Source of the DNA: Neoarius graeffei
Taxonomy: Eukaryota > Chordata > Actinopteri > Siluriformes > Ariidae
Length of the DNA stretch: 64,000 nt
Direction of reading: 5' to 3'
NCBI RefSeq assembly: GCF_027579695.1
Contig: NC_083570.1
Coordinates: forward strand, 4,743,001 to 4,807,000
Within the stretch, counting starts at the first letter, position 1, and each line of letters opens with the position of its first letter. Made by a program: the position numbers and the translations under genes. This document shows positions 10,884 through 21,829 of this stretch, in pieces. Below the pieces are notes generated by a model. That model was not told the origin of the DNA, made no database searches, and saw only the letters and a list, made by a program, of their open reading frames with translations.

Positions 10884-13273
10884 ATTAGAGGTGCAGAAAT
10901 GTGTCTCATTTATAACACTAAATTAGTTAATCACTCGCCTAATGGAGCTAAATTTGATTAAAATATAGTGATATAAATGTGACATTCTGATATCCATACG
11001 TAATTCCATAACATACTGAAATGTATTCATCGTGTTTTGTGTATATTTATTTAATAATTAACAGAGCTGGACAAAGAACCCAACTTCATTATTTAAGTCA
11101 AAGTACAGATCCCACTGGGCAAATGTTACTCCGATACAAGTGAAAGTTGGACAGTCAAATTTTTACTTCAGTTAAAGTACTGCAGTATTTGCTTTTAAAA
11201 ATCCTTAAGTATTAAAAGTACATTTTCTGTCAATGCATTGTTGTATTATAGCCACAACGCTTACAAAACCTAATGCCTCTGAAACACCTGACTGGATTTA
11301 CTGACTAACTTGTAGAACCTGTAGAATAAACGCCTGGTAGAATGTTACAAAATGAAACACAACTGAACTGAAAAAGACCCATTGTCATTTTCATTTTTTT
11401 TATTGTAACCCTCCTCCCCACCACCACAAAGCAGCATGGTAGTGTTCTGACCCGGCTCTGGCAGTGTGTGAACACATGTATGTGTGTGTTAATCAGGAAG
11501 ACAGTGGAACAGCTGTAAATGCAGCTTGCTCAGAAAATAAAAAGGACAATCCAACCTGATTAAAACCCAGATCCGCACCTCGAGCTTAATAACGGCCCAA
11601 CAGCAACTCTGCTTTAAGCAAGACAACAAAAAAAAGGTGCAAGACCATCATCTGACATCAAAACAAAAAATTCCAGCAATTTGTTGTGACTGACGAGTAC
11701 AATACTGTCCATCTCACGTGCGCACGTGTGTATGTATTCATGCACATATGAATCTCCCTGTGGAATCAAAAGTGAACGCTATTCATGTTAGTGTAACTCC
11801 GTTTTTACATGCTAACTAACAGTGTCCAAGTGAACTAACTATGTGTATTAGACGTGGACAAGGCGATGGCAACTTGGCAAATCCATAGAAAGTCATTTGA
11901 CTAATCAGACTGTGTAGCGATTGGAACGTTATCGCGAGCTCTAAAGCACAGACAACTTCACTGCAAGCTTTCTCTTGGAATAAAATGCTTATCGCCCTCA
12001 ATATGCTTCCGCAGGTCGGATGGTGAGTTTTTGTAGGCTGTGATGTGCTCCGTTTTAGGTAAACAAAGCAAACATTTAAAATGAAACAACACTTTATTCC
12101 TTTCAGAAAACTGAACCATGGGTTCTAGCTATAGAACCGTGGGTGTGTGCATTCCCCAGAAGAACCGCCTCCTTCCATTCTGCCATCAACTGATCGTGTT
12201 AAATAATGCTGCGGAGAAATCATTGATCTTGATTTTATCCAGTCTATGGACGTGACGTGACCCGAGTGATTACTGATAGACTGTCTCAGTGTCACCTGCG
12301 GAAAAACCAATCATGTTTTAGAAAAGAAAAGAAAAAAACATCCACTTTCAAAGCTGCTTCATAGTAACGAGTAACGAGGACCTTGATAGAAATGTAGTGG
12401 AGTAAAAAGTACGATATTTGTCTTTCAAATGGAGTGAAGTTAAAGTCATAAGTTTCCTAAAAAAATACTCAAGTAAAGTACAGATACTCAAAAAGTGTAC
12501 TTCAGTACAGAACTTAAGTAAATGTACTTCGTTACTGTCCACCTCTGATAATTAACTCGATGTATTTGCAATGTAGAAGAAAACTAATTGAACACCAGCA
12601 GCAGATTCAACCCCAGTTTCCCCCGCTGACTGTGAGAGTCCCTCAGAGCCGCATGCGCATTCTGTGGATTCGGCAGCGAGCGAGTCGCTCTTTGTTTTGA
12701 ACGAGTGCTCCGGGTCTCTCGTAAATTCCGAGCAAACTAAAGGACGACTTGTGCTACGATGTCTCATCTCATCTCATTATCTCTAGCCACTTTATCCTGT
12801 TCTACAGGGTCGCAGGCAAGCTGGAGCCTATCCCAGCTGACTACGGGCGAAAGGCGGGGTACACCCTGGACAAGTCGCCAGGTCATCACAGGGCTGACAC
12901 ATAGACACAGACAACCATTCACACTCACATTCACACCTACGGTCAATTTAGAGTCACCAGTTAACCTAACCTGCATGTCTTTGGACTGTGGAGGAAACCG
13001 GAGCACCCGGAGGAAACCCACCCGGACACGGGGAGAACATGCAAACTCCGCACAGAAAGGCCCTCGCCGGCCACGGGGCTCGAACCCGGACCTTCTTGCT
13101 GTGAGGCGACAGCGCTAACCACTACACCACCGTGCCACCTGTGCTACGATGTTGTTCGGGAAAACCACGTTAGCTTGATGATGGATCTTAAGAGGTCATT
13201 TAAAACTCTCTTGGCCTTAAGAGGCTTTCGGGAAACCCAGCCCAGACCAGTTAGTGAACATCTCTCTCTCACT

Positions 13274-13340
<67 letters not shown>

Positions 13341-13642
13341 ACCTTCAGAGCGAAACATGAATGTACTTTGAACTGACATTAATATGGAACCAGTTCGCTC
13401 GTACTGTATAAAAAGCTGAATGTATTTTATTTGTCCTCAGAGTGAGTTAAAGGAGGAGCAGATGAAATCCCAGCAGAGAATCCAGGAGAAGCAGAAGAAG
13501 GTGCAGGAGCTGAAACAGGCTGTGAACACTATAAAGGTGAGCAGTGAGCAGAGACAGAGCTGCTCCTAGAAACACACACAACATGGACAACGAGTCATTT
13601 ACAGTCCCAGTAAGAGAGGGAATGATAGATGAGCTTTAAATC

Positions 13643-13684
<42 letters not shown>

Positions 13685-14494
13685 TAACAGCTCAGTGCAC
13701 AGACAGCAGTGGAGGACAGTGAGAGGATCTTTACTGAGCTGATCAGCTCCATGGAGAAAAAGCGCTGGGAGGTGACGGAGCTGATCAGAGATCAGGAGAA
13801 GGCTGAACTGAGTCGAGCTGAACGACTCCTGGAGCAACTGGAGCAGGAGATTGCTGATCTTCAGAGGAGAGTCACTGAGCTGGAGCAGCTTTCACACACA
13901 CACGATCACATCCATTTCCTCCAGGTAACACTCACTGTCTGATCTACAGAGCCAGCTGTTCCTCACACACTCTCTAAAACACCTCTCATTAAGGGAACAA
14001 TAAATGTCCCTGTCTGACATCACAAGTGGGTTTTACATTTCATTTGCTTTCTGTAGGTTTTAGCTTCTGGACGTCGCTCTCCTCCATGGGAAAGACCATC
14101 ATTTCACACATCCAGCATCACTGTCCATCAACATCTCTCATTTGATGGAGTGAGGAATTCTCTCTCAGATCTGAAAAAGAGAGTCGAGGAATTCTGTGAG
14201 GAGGAATTCAACAAAATCCCTCCACATGGTAAGAGGAGCTGTTCCTGCTGGAGAAACACAGTGACGTGTTATTTCTTAGCGATGCTCCTGCTTTCTTTTC
14301 TGCAGACACTTTATTCACCCGACACTTTGAACTAAAACACTGATTTAAAATGAATAAACTGACTGGATCACTTTAAACTCTTTCCATCTTTTACACAAAC
14401 TCATGTTTCTATTTTTCTCTCCACAGCTGCAGCAGTTCAGATCATTTCAGAACCAGAACCACAGAGCAGAGAAGAGTTTCTGAAATGTACATCT

Positions 14495-14529
<35 letters not shown>

Positions 14530-15204
14530 CTAGGCCTGTCACGATAAATTTTGTTGGACGATATATTGTCTCAGAAATTATTGCGATAAACGATATTATT
14601 GTTGATGGCTTTTCAAGACAATTTTATGCCACTAGTAAAATAATAATGATCATGCAAATACACCCTTTCATAGAACAGTAAACTTTTTAATTAAGTCAAC
14701 TTATTCAATTCAACAGTGGAACGTAAAAAATAAATCTAAATAAATAAGCTAAAGAAATAAAACAACAATCAAACAAAACCACTCACAACAAAAACAATAA
14801 ATAAAATACAATTTATGGCTCTTAAAAATTGCACTGAAGTGAATATTAACTTGGCACAGGGTAATAAAAAGACATTCTTTTCTTCACAGGCAACATTCTG
14901 CCAATCCAGTTTCTCAAAGATTAGTACCCAGATCAAAAAAAAGTGCAAAGTAACAACGTATTGCCAGCTGTCATTTGGATAAAAGTCACAACAATTAGAA
15001 CGAGATAACATGTAGGCAAGGGCGTAGGTTTGGTATTAACATTGGTGGGGACAAAATCCCAATGCCAACCCCCAGTGGTGCCAACTTCAGGTCAACATTA
15101 GAGGGTCACAATATTTTGCTCCGTTGTGTTCCACCAAAAGAGTCTCCATCATCTCTCCAAAGGCCAGACTTTTAACATTTGAAGTTCAGAACTGTAGTAA
15201 TTCA

Positions 15205-15246
<42 letters not shown>

Positions 15247-18200
15247 TGAAATCCATTTGATTAACTGCAAATCTTGGATGTGATGATGAACTCATTCTAC
15301 CAATTTGCAAATGTGTTTTCCAAGCAAATAGCGCACTGACTGTCGGGAGGGTGTATGTTCCTTTCCCTCATAAATGGAAATAAAACCCATCCGGAGCCTT
15401 AAACACTGCGTTCCATGAGGCTGGCAGGGGGAGTCGCTCTCTTCTGTGGGATCTTTAACTAGTTTTAGAATGCTAGTTTAAGCTGATATGTGATTGATCT
15501 AACGGTAAAACAGCACGAGGGCTCGAGAACTTTGACAGGTTACAATTTTACTTCAGGGTTGCCAGATACTGCTGACGTTTTCCAGCCCAAAACGTGTTCA
15601 AAACCCGCCAACATGCACTTAAAACCACCTAAAATGTAAAATGGACTTGATGCCTATCTTGTAAAGTAAAAATATGCAGCTAAAGTCCAGTATACTATTT
15701 GTAAATCGAACAAATAGCAGCATGAGCCCGTCAGTGCTGGAGGTGAAGAATCTGCTGTCTGGTACTCGGCTCCGTGTGGTTCAATCAGATTATAACTCTG
15801 CAATCATCTGCTGTGTTCTGAATCCTACATGCACCAGTAGGTGGCGCACACGCAGAATATTATGTAGGCTATGTTAGGCTACGATGCATCGCTAACATCT
15901 GCATTGCTGAGGTTATTTATTTTTTATTTATTTATCTTTTTATCCTGTTTGTTTTATTAATTTTATAGTCCTAGTTATTCTGCTTAATTTTTTTTGTCTC
16001 CATCCATGTATTTTCTTCATCTGTTATCCTGATTTTTGTGGATTTGTTAGATTGTACCTGTTTTATATACTTCAATTAAAAAAAAAAAGTTAGGCTGCGA
16101 TGCATGGCTGAATGTAACATGAGAAGAGAAAATGGAGAATGGATTGCGTCATTCTTATTTACTAGTTTATGAGTTCAGTTTCTGCACTACATTACACACA
16201 TTCATATTAGTCTTACAGTTACATCCACATTGTTTTGTTTAAATAATACTTAATGAGATAAATGTATGTTAATGATCAATTTAAGCCAATGCTCAATTTT
16301 GGTTGTTTAAAATACCTAAGGGGTGCTGGGTAAACTAGGTCTTTGTGTCGTGTGATGCCCGCGATCTCTGATTGGGTCACAGAAGTGTTTAATATGGATT
16401 GGATTGGATCGGGGTGATTTCTCAGAGACAACAAGGGAAGCCGAACTTCCCCTAAAATTCTCTCCCCAAACTGCGGCGTCTACGACGTTGAATTCTCATT
16501 AAAACAATAACTTGCATAACATAATATATGCCCAAGATTGTATTTACGTTCATAACTATCCCTATGTCATCCTGTAACTTATTTGAGTGATGTCTGATGA
16601 ACTTGCAGTTCGCTACGAGAATCACCTTTGCTGCCAGGCTGTAACCTTTCTTATTTCAATGGGCTCTATGGACTGGCAGCCGGGTATCCATTGCAGTCTA
16701 CGAGACGGCTCTGAACAGCCAATTTCGGCTAGTTGTTATTGGTTAAAATCGACAAAATCGTCACTTCCGGGGAAGCCGGGTATCTCTGGGGGTAAACGGG
16801 ACATGGGCGGGCCAAGAAGCCGGGCTGATAAAGGATTATTGGAGGTGGTGTTTGAAAGACATGAGGAGGGCAGTCGCGGTACTTCGGCGAGGAACACGGA
16901 AGCATGATCAGTCAGTCCCTAGCGGATGTCGAGAAAGTGTAGTTGTGTGCCAAAGTGCTGTCCGAATTTCTTTTCATATAAACGTTTCTTCTCATTGATG
17001 TCTCTGTGCATTACTCTGTTAATAAATGTAAATATTACTCATTGTGCTCCGTTAACTTTCATCCATTCTATCAGTTTGATCATTTGTGAATTCACTCGTT
17101 TATTTCATTTGTAGTTCAATCAACGTGGTTGTAGGCTAGCTTGAGCCTTATTGGGATCTGCAGTGCTCGCTGCTAACAGCTGGTATCTATCTGCTATAAT
17201 GGCAAAGTACGGCCAGTCATTTTGCCCCGCCCCCGCCTCGCGCTCCGTCCGGTGCGGTAGTGATGTCCCGTTGCTCGCGCGCCACAGCAGAGACCCGTGC
17301 GGCCTTCAGCCGGTACAGTCGCTGTTCTTTTACCACCTCCGTTATTCTCATCTTTCCGGTGCGTTCTTGATTTTTCCATTGTGTCCTATTTTGCCATATC
17401 AAATACCCAAAATGGTATCGTATTATTCATATTTAAGTGAATAATCAATTGTCATCATAACTTGGCATTTTTAACCCTTTCAATCAAAAAGAGGAAATTT
17501 TTTTCAATATTTTCAAAAAATTTTACAAAAACATTTGAATTGTAATAAAAAAAAATTTCCACAGCAGAGGCCAGATAAAGCAAGACGCTATCTTTATTCT
17601 TATTAAACATGATAAAAGAAACATTGAGTGTAAAGGCCAATTTATGCTGACAACCCAGTCCTCGCAGATAGCGTCGCAGACAGTGTCTGCATAGCCCCCC
17701 ACCTTCGCAGATGCTCTGCGCGCACCTCCCAAAAATTGTGATTACTGCAGAAGCCTCGCAGACAAGAGGGTTCTGATTGGTCCACTCTACATCTGCTGTA
17801 CACGAACTTCCGCTTCCCTACTTTCCCGGTTTGTTTTGTTTTCATGACCGCCATTTTTAAAAACACGAGTGAAGATGGAGCAGCACGAAGAGCGGTTGAT
17901 TGAGGAAGTACGTACATCTATACGACTCCAGTTCTAGTCATTATAAAAAAAAAAGTTCTAGTCATTATAAGTAACCGGAGGATAAACACTCCACTAACCA
18001 CACCCACCAACTACTCCTAGCGTCTTCGCGCCCCCTTGCGTTGTGCCGGTGAATAACATCACGCACGCCTATTACTCCCCGCTCAACGATAAATTACAAC
18101 TGTCTGCGAAAAGCTATCTGCGAAAGCCTTGTCGCAAGAGCATGCAGAGGCCTTTAGGTAAATGCAAAAAAAAAAAAAAAAATTAAAATTAGAAAATTTA

Positions 18201-19237
18201 TTTTTTGACTATAATGTCCCAAATGAGAGACCAGTTTCTGAGACAGACCCACATAACAAATTGACTCATGACAAATAACAAATAATTGAAAAATTGTATT
18301 ACGTAGACCTAAAACTGAGCTTCGCCTATTTCAAAGCCCACCAGCCGCCACTGGATTGGATGTAGACTAGTGGACGGAGATAGTACATAGAATGCGCTGC
18401 ATCAAAGTCCTTCTAAGGCTGTAGAAGTGTCTCTGGCTGCATTCTCACACACAACATTCGTGCGAAATGTTTATAAACATCTGATTAAAACCCGCCGAAA
18501 AAACGTCAAAATCGCCCAATCTGGCAACACTGTTTTACTTGGCAACAGGATGTATCTGAAATCTGATTGGTTGTTGTATCTGAATTCTGATTGGTTGTTG
18601 TACAGAGAAAAGTTTTCACTGCAACCGAACTGCTGTTTTCGTGACCACGCCCCCAGCGCGGATATTCATGTTCACATTGTTCAGTTTGTTTTTCTCTTTT
18701 ATTTTAGATTTCTGTTATCTGACTCTGGATCCCAACACGGCACATCGTCTCCTCATTCTGTCTGAGAAGAACAGAGCGGTGAGATGGAGTGAGAGAGAGC
18801 AGCGTTACTCTGATCATCCAGAGAGATTTGATTCCTGCTGTCAGGTGTTGTGTAAGGAGAGTGTGTGTGGACGCTGTTACTGGGAGGTGGAGTGGAGCGG
18901 TGCTGCTGTGGACATATCAGTCTCATATAAAGACATCAGCAGGAAAGGACGGGGTAATGAGTGTGGGTTTGGACACAACAATCAGTCCTGGAGTCTGTGG
19001 TGTTATTCTTCTTCTCTCTCTTTCTATCACAACAGCATTGAGACTGATCTCAGAGTTCCATCAGCCTCCAGAATAGGAGTGTATGTGGATCACAGTGCAG
19101 GAACTCTGTCCTTCTACAGCGTCTCTGACACGATGAAGCTCCTCCACAGAGTCCACACCACATTCACTCAGACTCTATACGCTGGGTTTGGGTTCTGGTT
19201 TTCTGGTTCTACAGTGAGATTGTGTGATCCAGAATAA
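9328..19237 (+). CDS. finTRIM-type E3 ubiquitin ligase (RING, B-boxes, coiled coil, B30.2), six exons
   Basis: Joining 9328-9918, 13441-13536, 13691-13924, 14057-14228, 14427-14486 and 18708-19237 gives one open frame of 560 codons; every junction has a GT donor and AG acceptor and phases agree (0,0,0,1,1). Domains in order: C3HC4 RING (Cys15, 18, 30, His32, Cys35, 38, 54, 57), two B-boxes (about 105-190), coiled coil (about 198-307), linker, PRY-SPRY/B30.2 (about 385-560). Proteins of this build are ubiquitin ligases in which the B30.2 domain recognises a ligand; finTRIMs are a fish family linked to antiviral defence. The ATG was chosen because MAEASISVAQDQF directly precedes the RING, as usual for the family. 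Introns 1 and 5 (3.5 and 4.2 kb) are swollen by hAT and SINE insertions. An inverted paralogue lies 13 kb downstream. Which family member it is cannot be told. Confidence 0.9.
10680..10882. repeat. Microsatellites and imperfect inverted repeat in intron 1
   Basis: A (GA)n run at 10680-10708 and a (CT)n(AC)n run at 10823-10882 bracket complementary flanks (GTGTGTAGTGTGTACC at 10718 against GGTACACACTACACAC at 10792), so the whole can form a long hairpin with a loop of about 60 bases. Confidence 0.75.
11062..12547. mobile_element. Non-autonomous hAT element in finTRIM intron 1
   Basis: The ends are CAGAGCTGGACAAAG and ...ACTGTCCACCTCTG, near-perfect terminal inverted repeats (CAGAGgTGGACA). 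The element is flanked by an exact 8-bp duplication ATAATTAA (11054-11061 and 12548-12555), the hAT hallmark. Internal sequence near both ends holds the 'agtaaaagtac' type repeats common in such fish elements. No transposase frame is present. Confidence 0.92.
12763..13139 (-). repeat. Full-length V-SINE in finTRIM intron 1
   Basis: On the minus strand it has a tRNA-like head (GGTGGCACGGTGGTGTAGTGG), the conserved V-domain (GTTTGCATGTTCTCCCC ... CAGTCCAAAGACATGCAGG) and a LINE-like tail ending in GAGATGAGAT repeats. A 13-bp target duplication TGTGCTACGATGT flanks it (12750-12762 and 13140-13152). The clean duplication shows an LINE-machinery insertion. Confidence 0.95.
13276..13330. repeat. 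(AC)n microsatellite
   Basis: About 27 AC units upstream of finTRIM exon 2. Confidence 0.95.
13441..14486 (+). CDS. finTRIM exons 2-5: coiled coil and linker
   Basis: Exon 2 (13441-13536, 32 codons) and exon 3 (13691-13924, 78 codons) are Glu/Lys/Gln/Leu-rich heptad sequence that forms the TRIM coiled-coil dimer. Exon 4 (14057-14228) and exon 5 (14427-14486) form the linker to B30.2; exon 4 ends in phase 1 and exon 5 is 60 bases. The 96-, 234- and 60-base sizes are typical of TRIM genes of this class. A (GT)n run of about 36 bases sits just before the exon 3 acceptor. Confidence 0.88.
14494..15545. repeat. Intron 5 repeats: (AC)n, CACGATAA-type element, (AAT)n
   Basis: After an (AC)n run at 14496-14526, sequence beginning GGCCTGTCACGATAA resembles the end of a common fish hAT-like element. 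14535-14960 and 15400-15545 also occur in the paralogue (33545-33010, reverse), so these predate the duplication, whereas 14965-15390 (with an (AAT)n run at 15209-15245) has no counterpart there. Confidence 0.6.
16410..18353. mobile_element. hAT element (family B) nested in hAT A
   Basis: The ends are CGGGGTGATTTCTCAGAG and ...CCAGCCGCCACTG, with an 8-bp duplication GATTGGAT (16402-16409 and 18354-18361). The same family lies inverted at 34865-36299 (CAGTGGCGGCTG ... CGCCCCTG). A 106-codon open frame at 16587-16907 resembles no known protein. The right half holds extra sequence absent from the other copy, including a possible smaller element with AAAGGCC...GGCCTTT ends at about 17632-18157. 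Confidence 0.9.
17632..18157. repeat. Possible short inverted-terminal-repeat element inside hAT B
   Basis: AAAGGCCAATTTATGCT near 17633 faces AGCATGCAGAGGCCTTT near 18142, an imperfect terminal inverted repeat. Internal blocks TCGCAGATAGC/GCTATCTGCGA also mirror each other. No transposase; target duplication is not clear. Superfamily unassigned. Confidence 0.5.
18708..19237 (+). CDS. finTRIM exon 6: PRY-SPRY (B30.2) domain
   Basis: The 530-base final exon follows an AG acceptor (TTTTATTTTAG|AT). It encodes PRY (LTLDPNTAHRLLILSEKNRAV) and SPRY motifs (CYWEVEWSG, IGVYVDHSAGTLSFYSV) and ends with TVRLCDPE. It is the presumed ligand-binding face. An AATAAA signal at 19233-19238 overlaps the stop codon. 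Confidence 0.92.
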
Positions 19238-19483
19238 AAGTGTGTAGTGTTTTCTGTAAAATTCCTGCACGTTGCCACGTTGTTGCTCAGTCGTCTGTTT
19301 CACTAGAACACAATCCAGCTGCACAAAAACACTCATTTTAATATTTAAATTAAAACAGATGAATAATTTAAAATAATTAAAAAGGAAATGTTAAAAATTA
19401 ACTGTCAGACAAGAAACTCGTCAAATTTAAAAAGAAAATGATCTCATGACCTTCGCATTATAAAGTTGTTTGTGTCATATTAT

Positions 19484-20226
19484 TCCACAAGGTTAAGTAC
19501 GCTCGCATTTGTGGACATAAAATAATTTTGGTGAAATTGGGCAGCCTTGTCTGAGTCCACGTAAAATCTTAAATTTTGGTGTCATTAAAGGGTTAAGGGA
19601 GATATAACTATAAATATCATTGTGAAATGTTTTAATAACCTTGCAGAGCCCTTTTCCAAATCCAAGAGTTTTGAGTTTTATAAACATAAAATCGTGCTCC
19701 ACAGTGTCGAATGCTTTGAAAAAGTCTAGAAATAAAACAAGACTGATTGAATAATCGATTGGTAATCAATCATATCCAGAATCAGTCAGACGTGGTTTTG
19801 AATATATCTTCCCTTCATGAAGGCTGATTGATATTCGTCTACAAGTTTTACAAGTCCACGCTTTAGACGATTAGCAGATACTAAGGCAAGTAATTTATCA
19901 TCATTGCATAGTAAGGTTATAGGTCTCCAATTGTCTAGCACCAAGAAGTCTTTTTTGGGTTTTGGTAGCAAGGTTATTAAGCCTGTCTTCATAGTCAGGG
20001 ATAAACATTCTTTGTGAATGCATTCTAAAAATGCTCTATATAAATTTTTTTTAAATATCCACCCAAAAGTATTTTAAAAATTCAGATTTTAAGCCATCGA
20101 TTCCTGGTGATTTACCATTTTTCATTTGTTTTAATGCAATTTCAATTTCTGTTATAGTTCGTTCCTCATCAAGTGTATGTTTGTCTTCATCCAGTTTTTT
20201 GATGTCATCATTGATGGGATAAAATA
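19484..20226 (-). mobile_element. L1/Tx1-like LINE fragment (reverse transcriptase)
   Basis: Minus-strand frames carry KTGLITLLPKPKKDFLVLDN, DNWRPITLLCND and EYQSAFMKGRYIQN, the reverse transcriptase segment typical of L1-clade elements, with broken frames. It was inserted just after the shared finTRIM 3' flank, which ends at about 19483 by comparison with the paralogue. The upstream side is cut off by the Rex1-like LINE at 20227. A longer copy lies at 29480-31900. Confidence 0.85.
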
Positions 20227-21258
20227 AGACTTGCAACACCAACCACCTGTACAGGAAGGTACAGAGCAGGCTGTACTTCCTGAGAAGGCTGCAGTCCTTT
20301 AACATCTGCAGGAAACTCCTGTGGATGTTCTCTCAGTCCGTGGTCGCCAGTGTCCTGTTTTACATCGTGGTGTGCTGGGGGGCAGCACATCCAAGAAGGA
20401 CACATCCAGGCTGGACAAACTGATCAGGCGGGTCAGCATGAAGCTGGACTCTCTGGTGACGGTGGCAGAGAAGAGGACTATGGACAAAATACTGAACATC
20501 ATGGACGATGCCAGTCACCCTCTGTACACCGTCATAAGCAACCAGAGGAGCCTGTTCAGTGACAGAATGCTCCTTCCCAAATACAGGATGAACAGACTCA
20601 AAAACTCCTTTGTTCCTCACACCATCAGACTGTACAACTCCTCTCTGGGGGGGGAGGAGGGGTAACAGGAGGACAGAGGATGGGAAGGAGCGGTAGCCTA
20701 GCCTGACAAAAAGCAATACTGGACAATGTGCAATACCTCTTCTGCTGGACTTTTTTCATATCTTTTTTTTTTGTCTCATCTCATCTCATTATCTGTAGCC
20801 GCTATATCTTGTTCTACAGGGTCGCAGGCAAGCTGGAGCCTATCCCAGCTGACTACGGGCGAAAGGCGGGGTACACCCTGGACAAGTCGCCAGGTCATCA
20901 CAGGGCTGACACATAGACACAGACAACCATTCACACTCACATTCACACCTACGTACGGTCAATTTAGAGTCACCAGTTAGCCTAACCTGCATGTCTTTGG
21001 ACTGTGGGGGAAACCGGAGCACCCGGAGGAAACCCACGCGGACACAGTGAGAACATGCAAACTCCGCACAGAAAGGCCCTCGCCGGCCACGGAGCTCAAA
21101 CCCGGACCTTCTTGCTGTGAGGCGACAGCGCTAACCACTACACCACCGTGCCGCCGTAATGATGGTACTGGAATTTTAATTTCCCTGAGGGAACCTCCCA
21201 AAGGGATCAATAAAGTTATATCTAATCTAATCTAATCTAATCTAATCTAATCATCACT
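20227..21258 (+). mobile_element. Rex1/CR1-like LINE 3' end, second copy, with nested V-SINE
   Basis: 20321-20665 encodes the same RT C-terminus as 3245-2871 (SLVTVAEKRTMDKILNIMDD, RLKNSFVPHTIRLYNSS). The 3' UTR is interrupted by a V-SINE at 20774-21155 and resumes at 21156 (TAATGATGGTACTGG), ending in (TAATC)n at about 21218-21252. About 90 bases of LINE 3' UTR seen in the first copy are missing at the SINE junction. Confidence 0.85.
20774..21155 (-). repeat. Full-length V-SINE nested in LINE
   Basis: Tail ATCTCATCTCATTATC at the left, V-domain in the middle, tRNA-like head (GGCGGCACGGTGGTGTAGTGG on the minus strand) at the right. It carries a 4-base duplication ACGT within CCTACGTACGG. No clear target duplication, which fits insertion with deletion of LINE sequence. 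Confidence 0.92.
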
Positions 21259-21390
21259 TCCTCATGGTTTATCTTAGTAACTGCTGCTGTTCCACACAAT
21301 CACCAGAAGAGGGAGCAAAAGATTTTACAACCCCAAATCAGAAAAAGAGCCCTGTGATGACCTGGCGACTTGTCCAGGGCATACCTGTCA
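21259..21390 (+). repeat. Flank shared with 2349-2582: LINE 3' flank plus SINE-tail start
   Basis: The bases after the LINE tail (CACTTCCTCATGGTTTATC ... CCACACAATCACCAGAAGAGG) and the first bases of a truncated V-SINE (GAGCCCTGTGATGACCTGG) are the same as the reverse complement of 2450-2582. The copy stops at about 21384, where a different repeat (CATACCTGTCAACCCTCCCG) begins. Confidence 0.85.
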
Positions 21391-21829
21391 ACCCTCCCGT
21401 TTTTCCCTGGAAATCCCTTATTTTGACTTATTTCCCGCTGTCTTCCCGTTTTTTTTATTTTCCCGAAAATATCCCGTATTTTCACATTATATAAAAGTCC
21501 CGTATTTTCACAATATAAAAAAGTCGGTAGGTCCAGAATTCATGACGCGCCTCTGACAGGAGTTTACAGCAGGAAGTCGGGCCATGAATTCGCGTCCCCG
21601 CCCTCTCCAGTACAGCAGGTGGCAGTCTAGTAATTACACACTGATTTTAATTGCATGTCTGTGAAGAAGACTGTCAGAACCATAGCGCTAGTCTGACCAA
21701 GGTCACTGCTCGGAACTTCTCACAAAACTAAAAGATGGTCGTAATTCTTTCCTCAGGCAGGGCTTGAAGTGGGCCGGAACGCACCGGAACTGCGTTCCTA
21801 CCACGTGCTCAGCAGGCCTGAGTAGGCCT
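21391..21829. other. Non-coding stretch with a dispersed repeat end
   Basis: 21381-21540 is rich in 'tcccg...tattttc' blocks, typical of a fish dispersed repeat I cannot classify. No coding sequence. Confidence 0.45.

Larger units (their letters stand above)
15554..18532. mobile_element. hAT element (family A) in finTRIM intron 5, with empty site in the paralogue
   Basis: The ends are CAGGGTTGCCAGATACTG and ...CAATCTGGCAACACTG, with an exact 8-bp duplication TTTTACTT (15546-15553 and 18533-18540). The finTRIM paralogue carries the unfilled site with a single TTTTACTT (near 33005, reverse strand), proving the boundaries. A second copy of the family lies at 45693-48942 and two 91-92 bp internally deleted forms at 35986 and 40150. 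It has no transposase of its own and holds a nested hAT B. Confidence 0.95.

Noticed and set aside
12764-13118. Repeated ~85-120 codon frames with Cys/His-rich text in several places (also 20726, 22300, 34253).
   Set aside because: All are V-SINE sequence read as protein; SINEs do not encode proteins.
16587-16907. 106-codon frame as a possible gene inside hAT B.
   Set aside because: It lies in a non-autonomous transposon, resembles no protein, and its counterpart at 36094-35711 is altered by frameshifts and a MITE.
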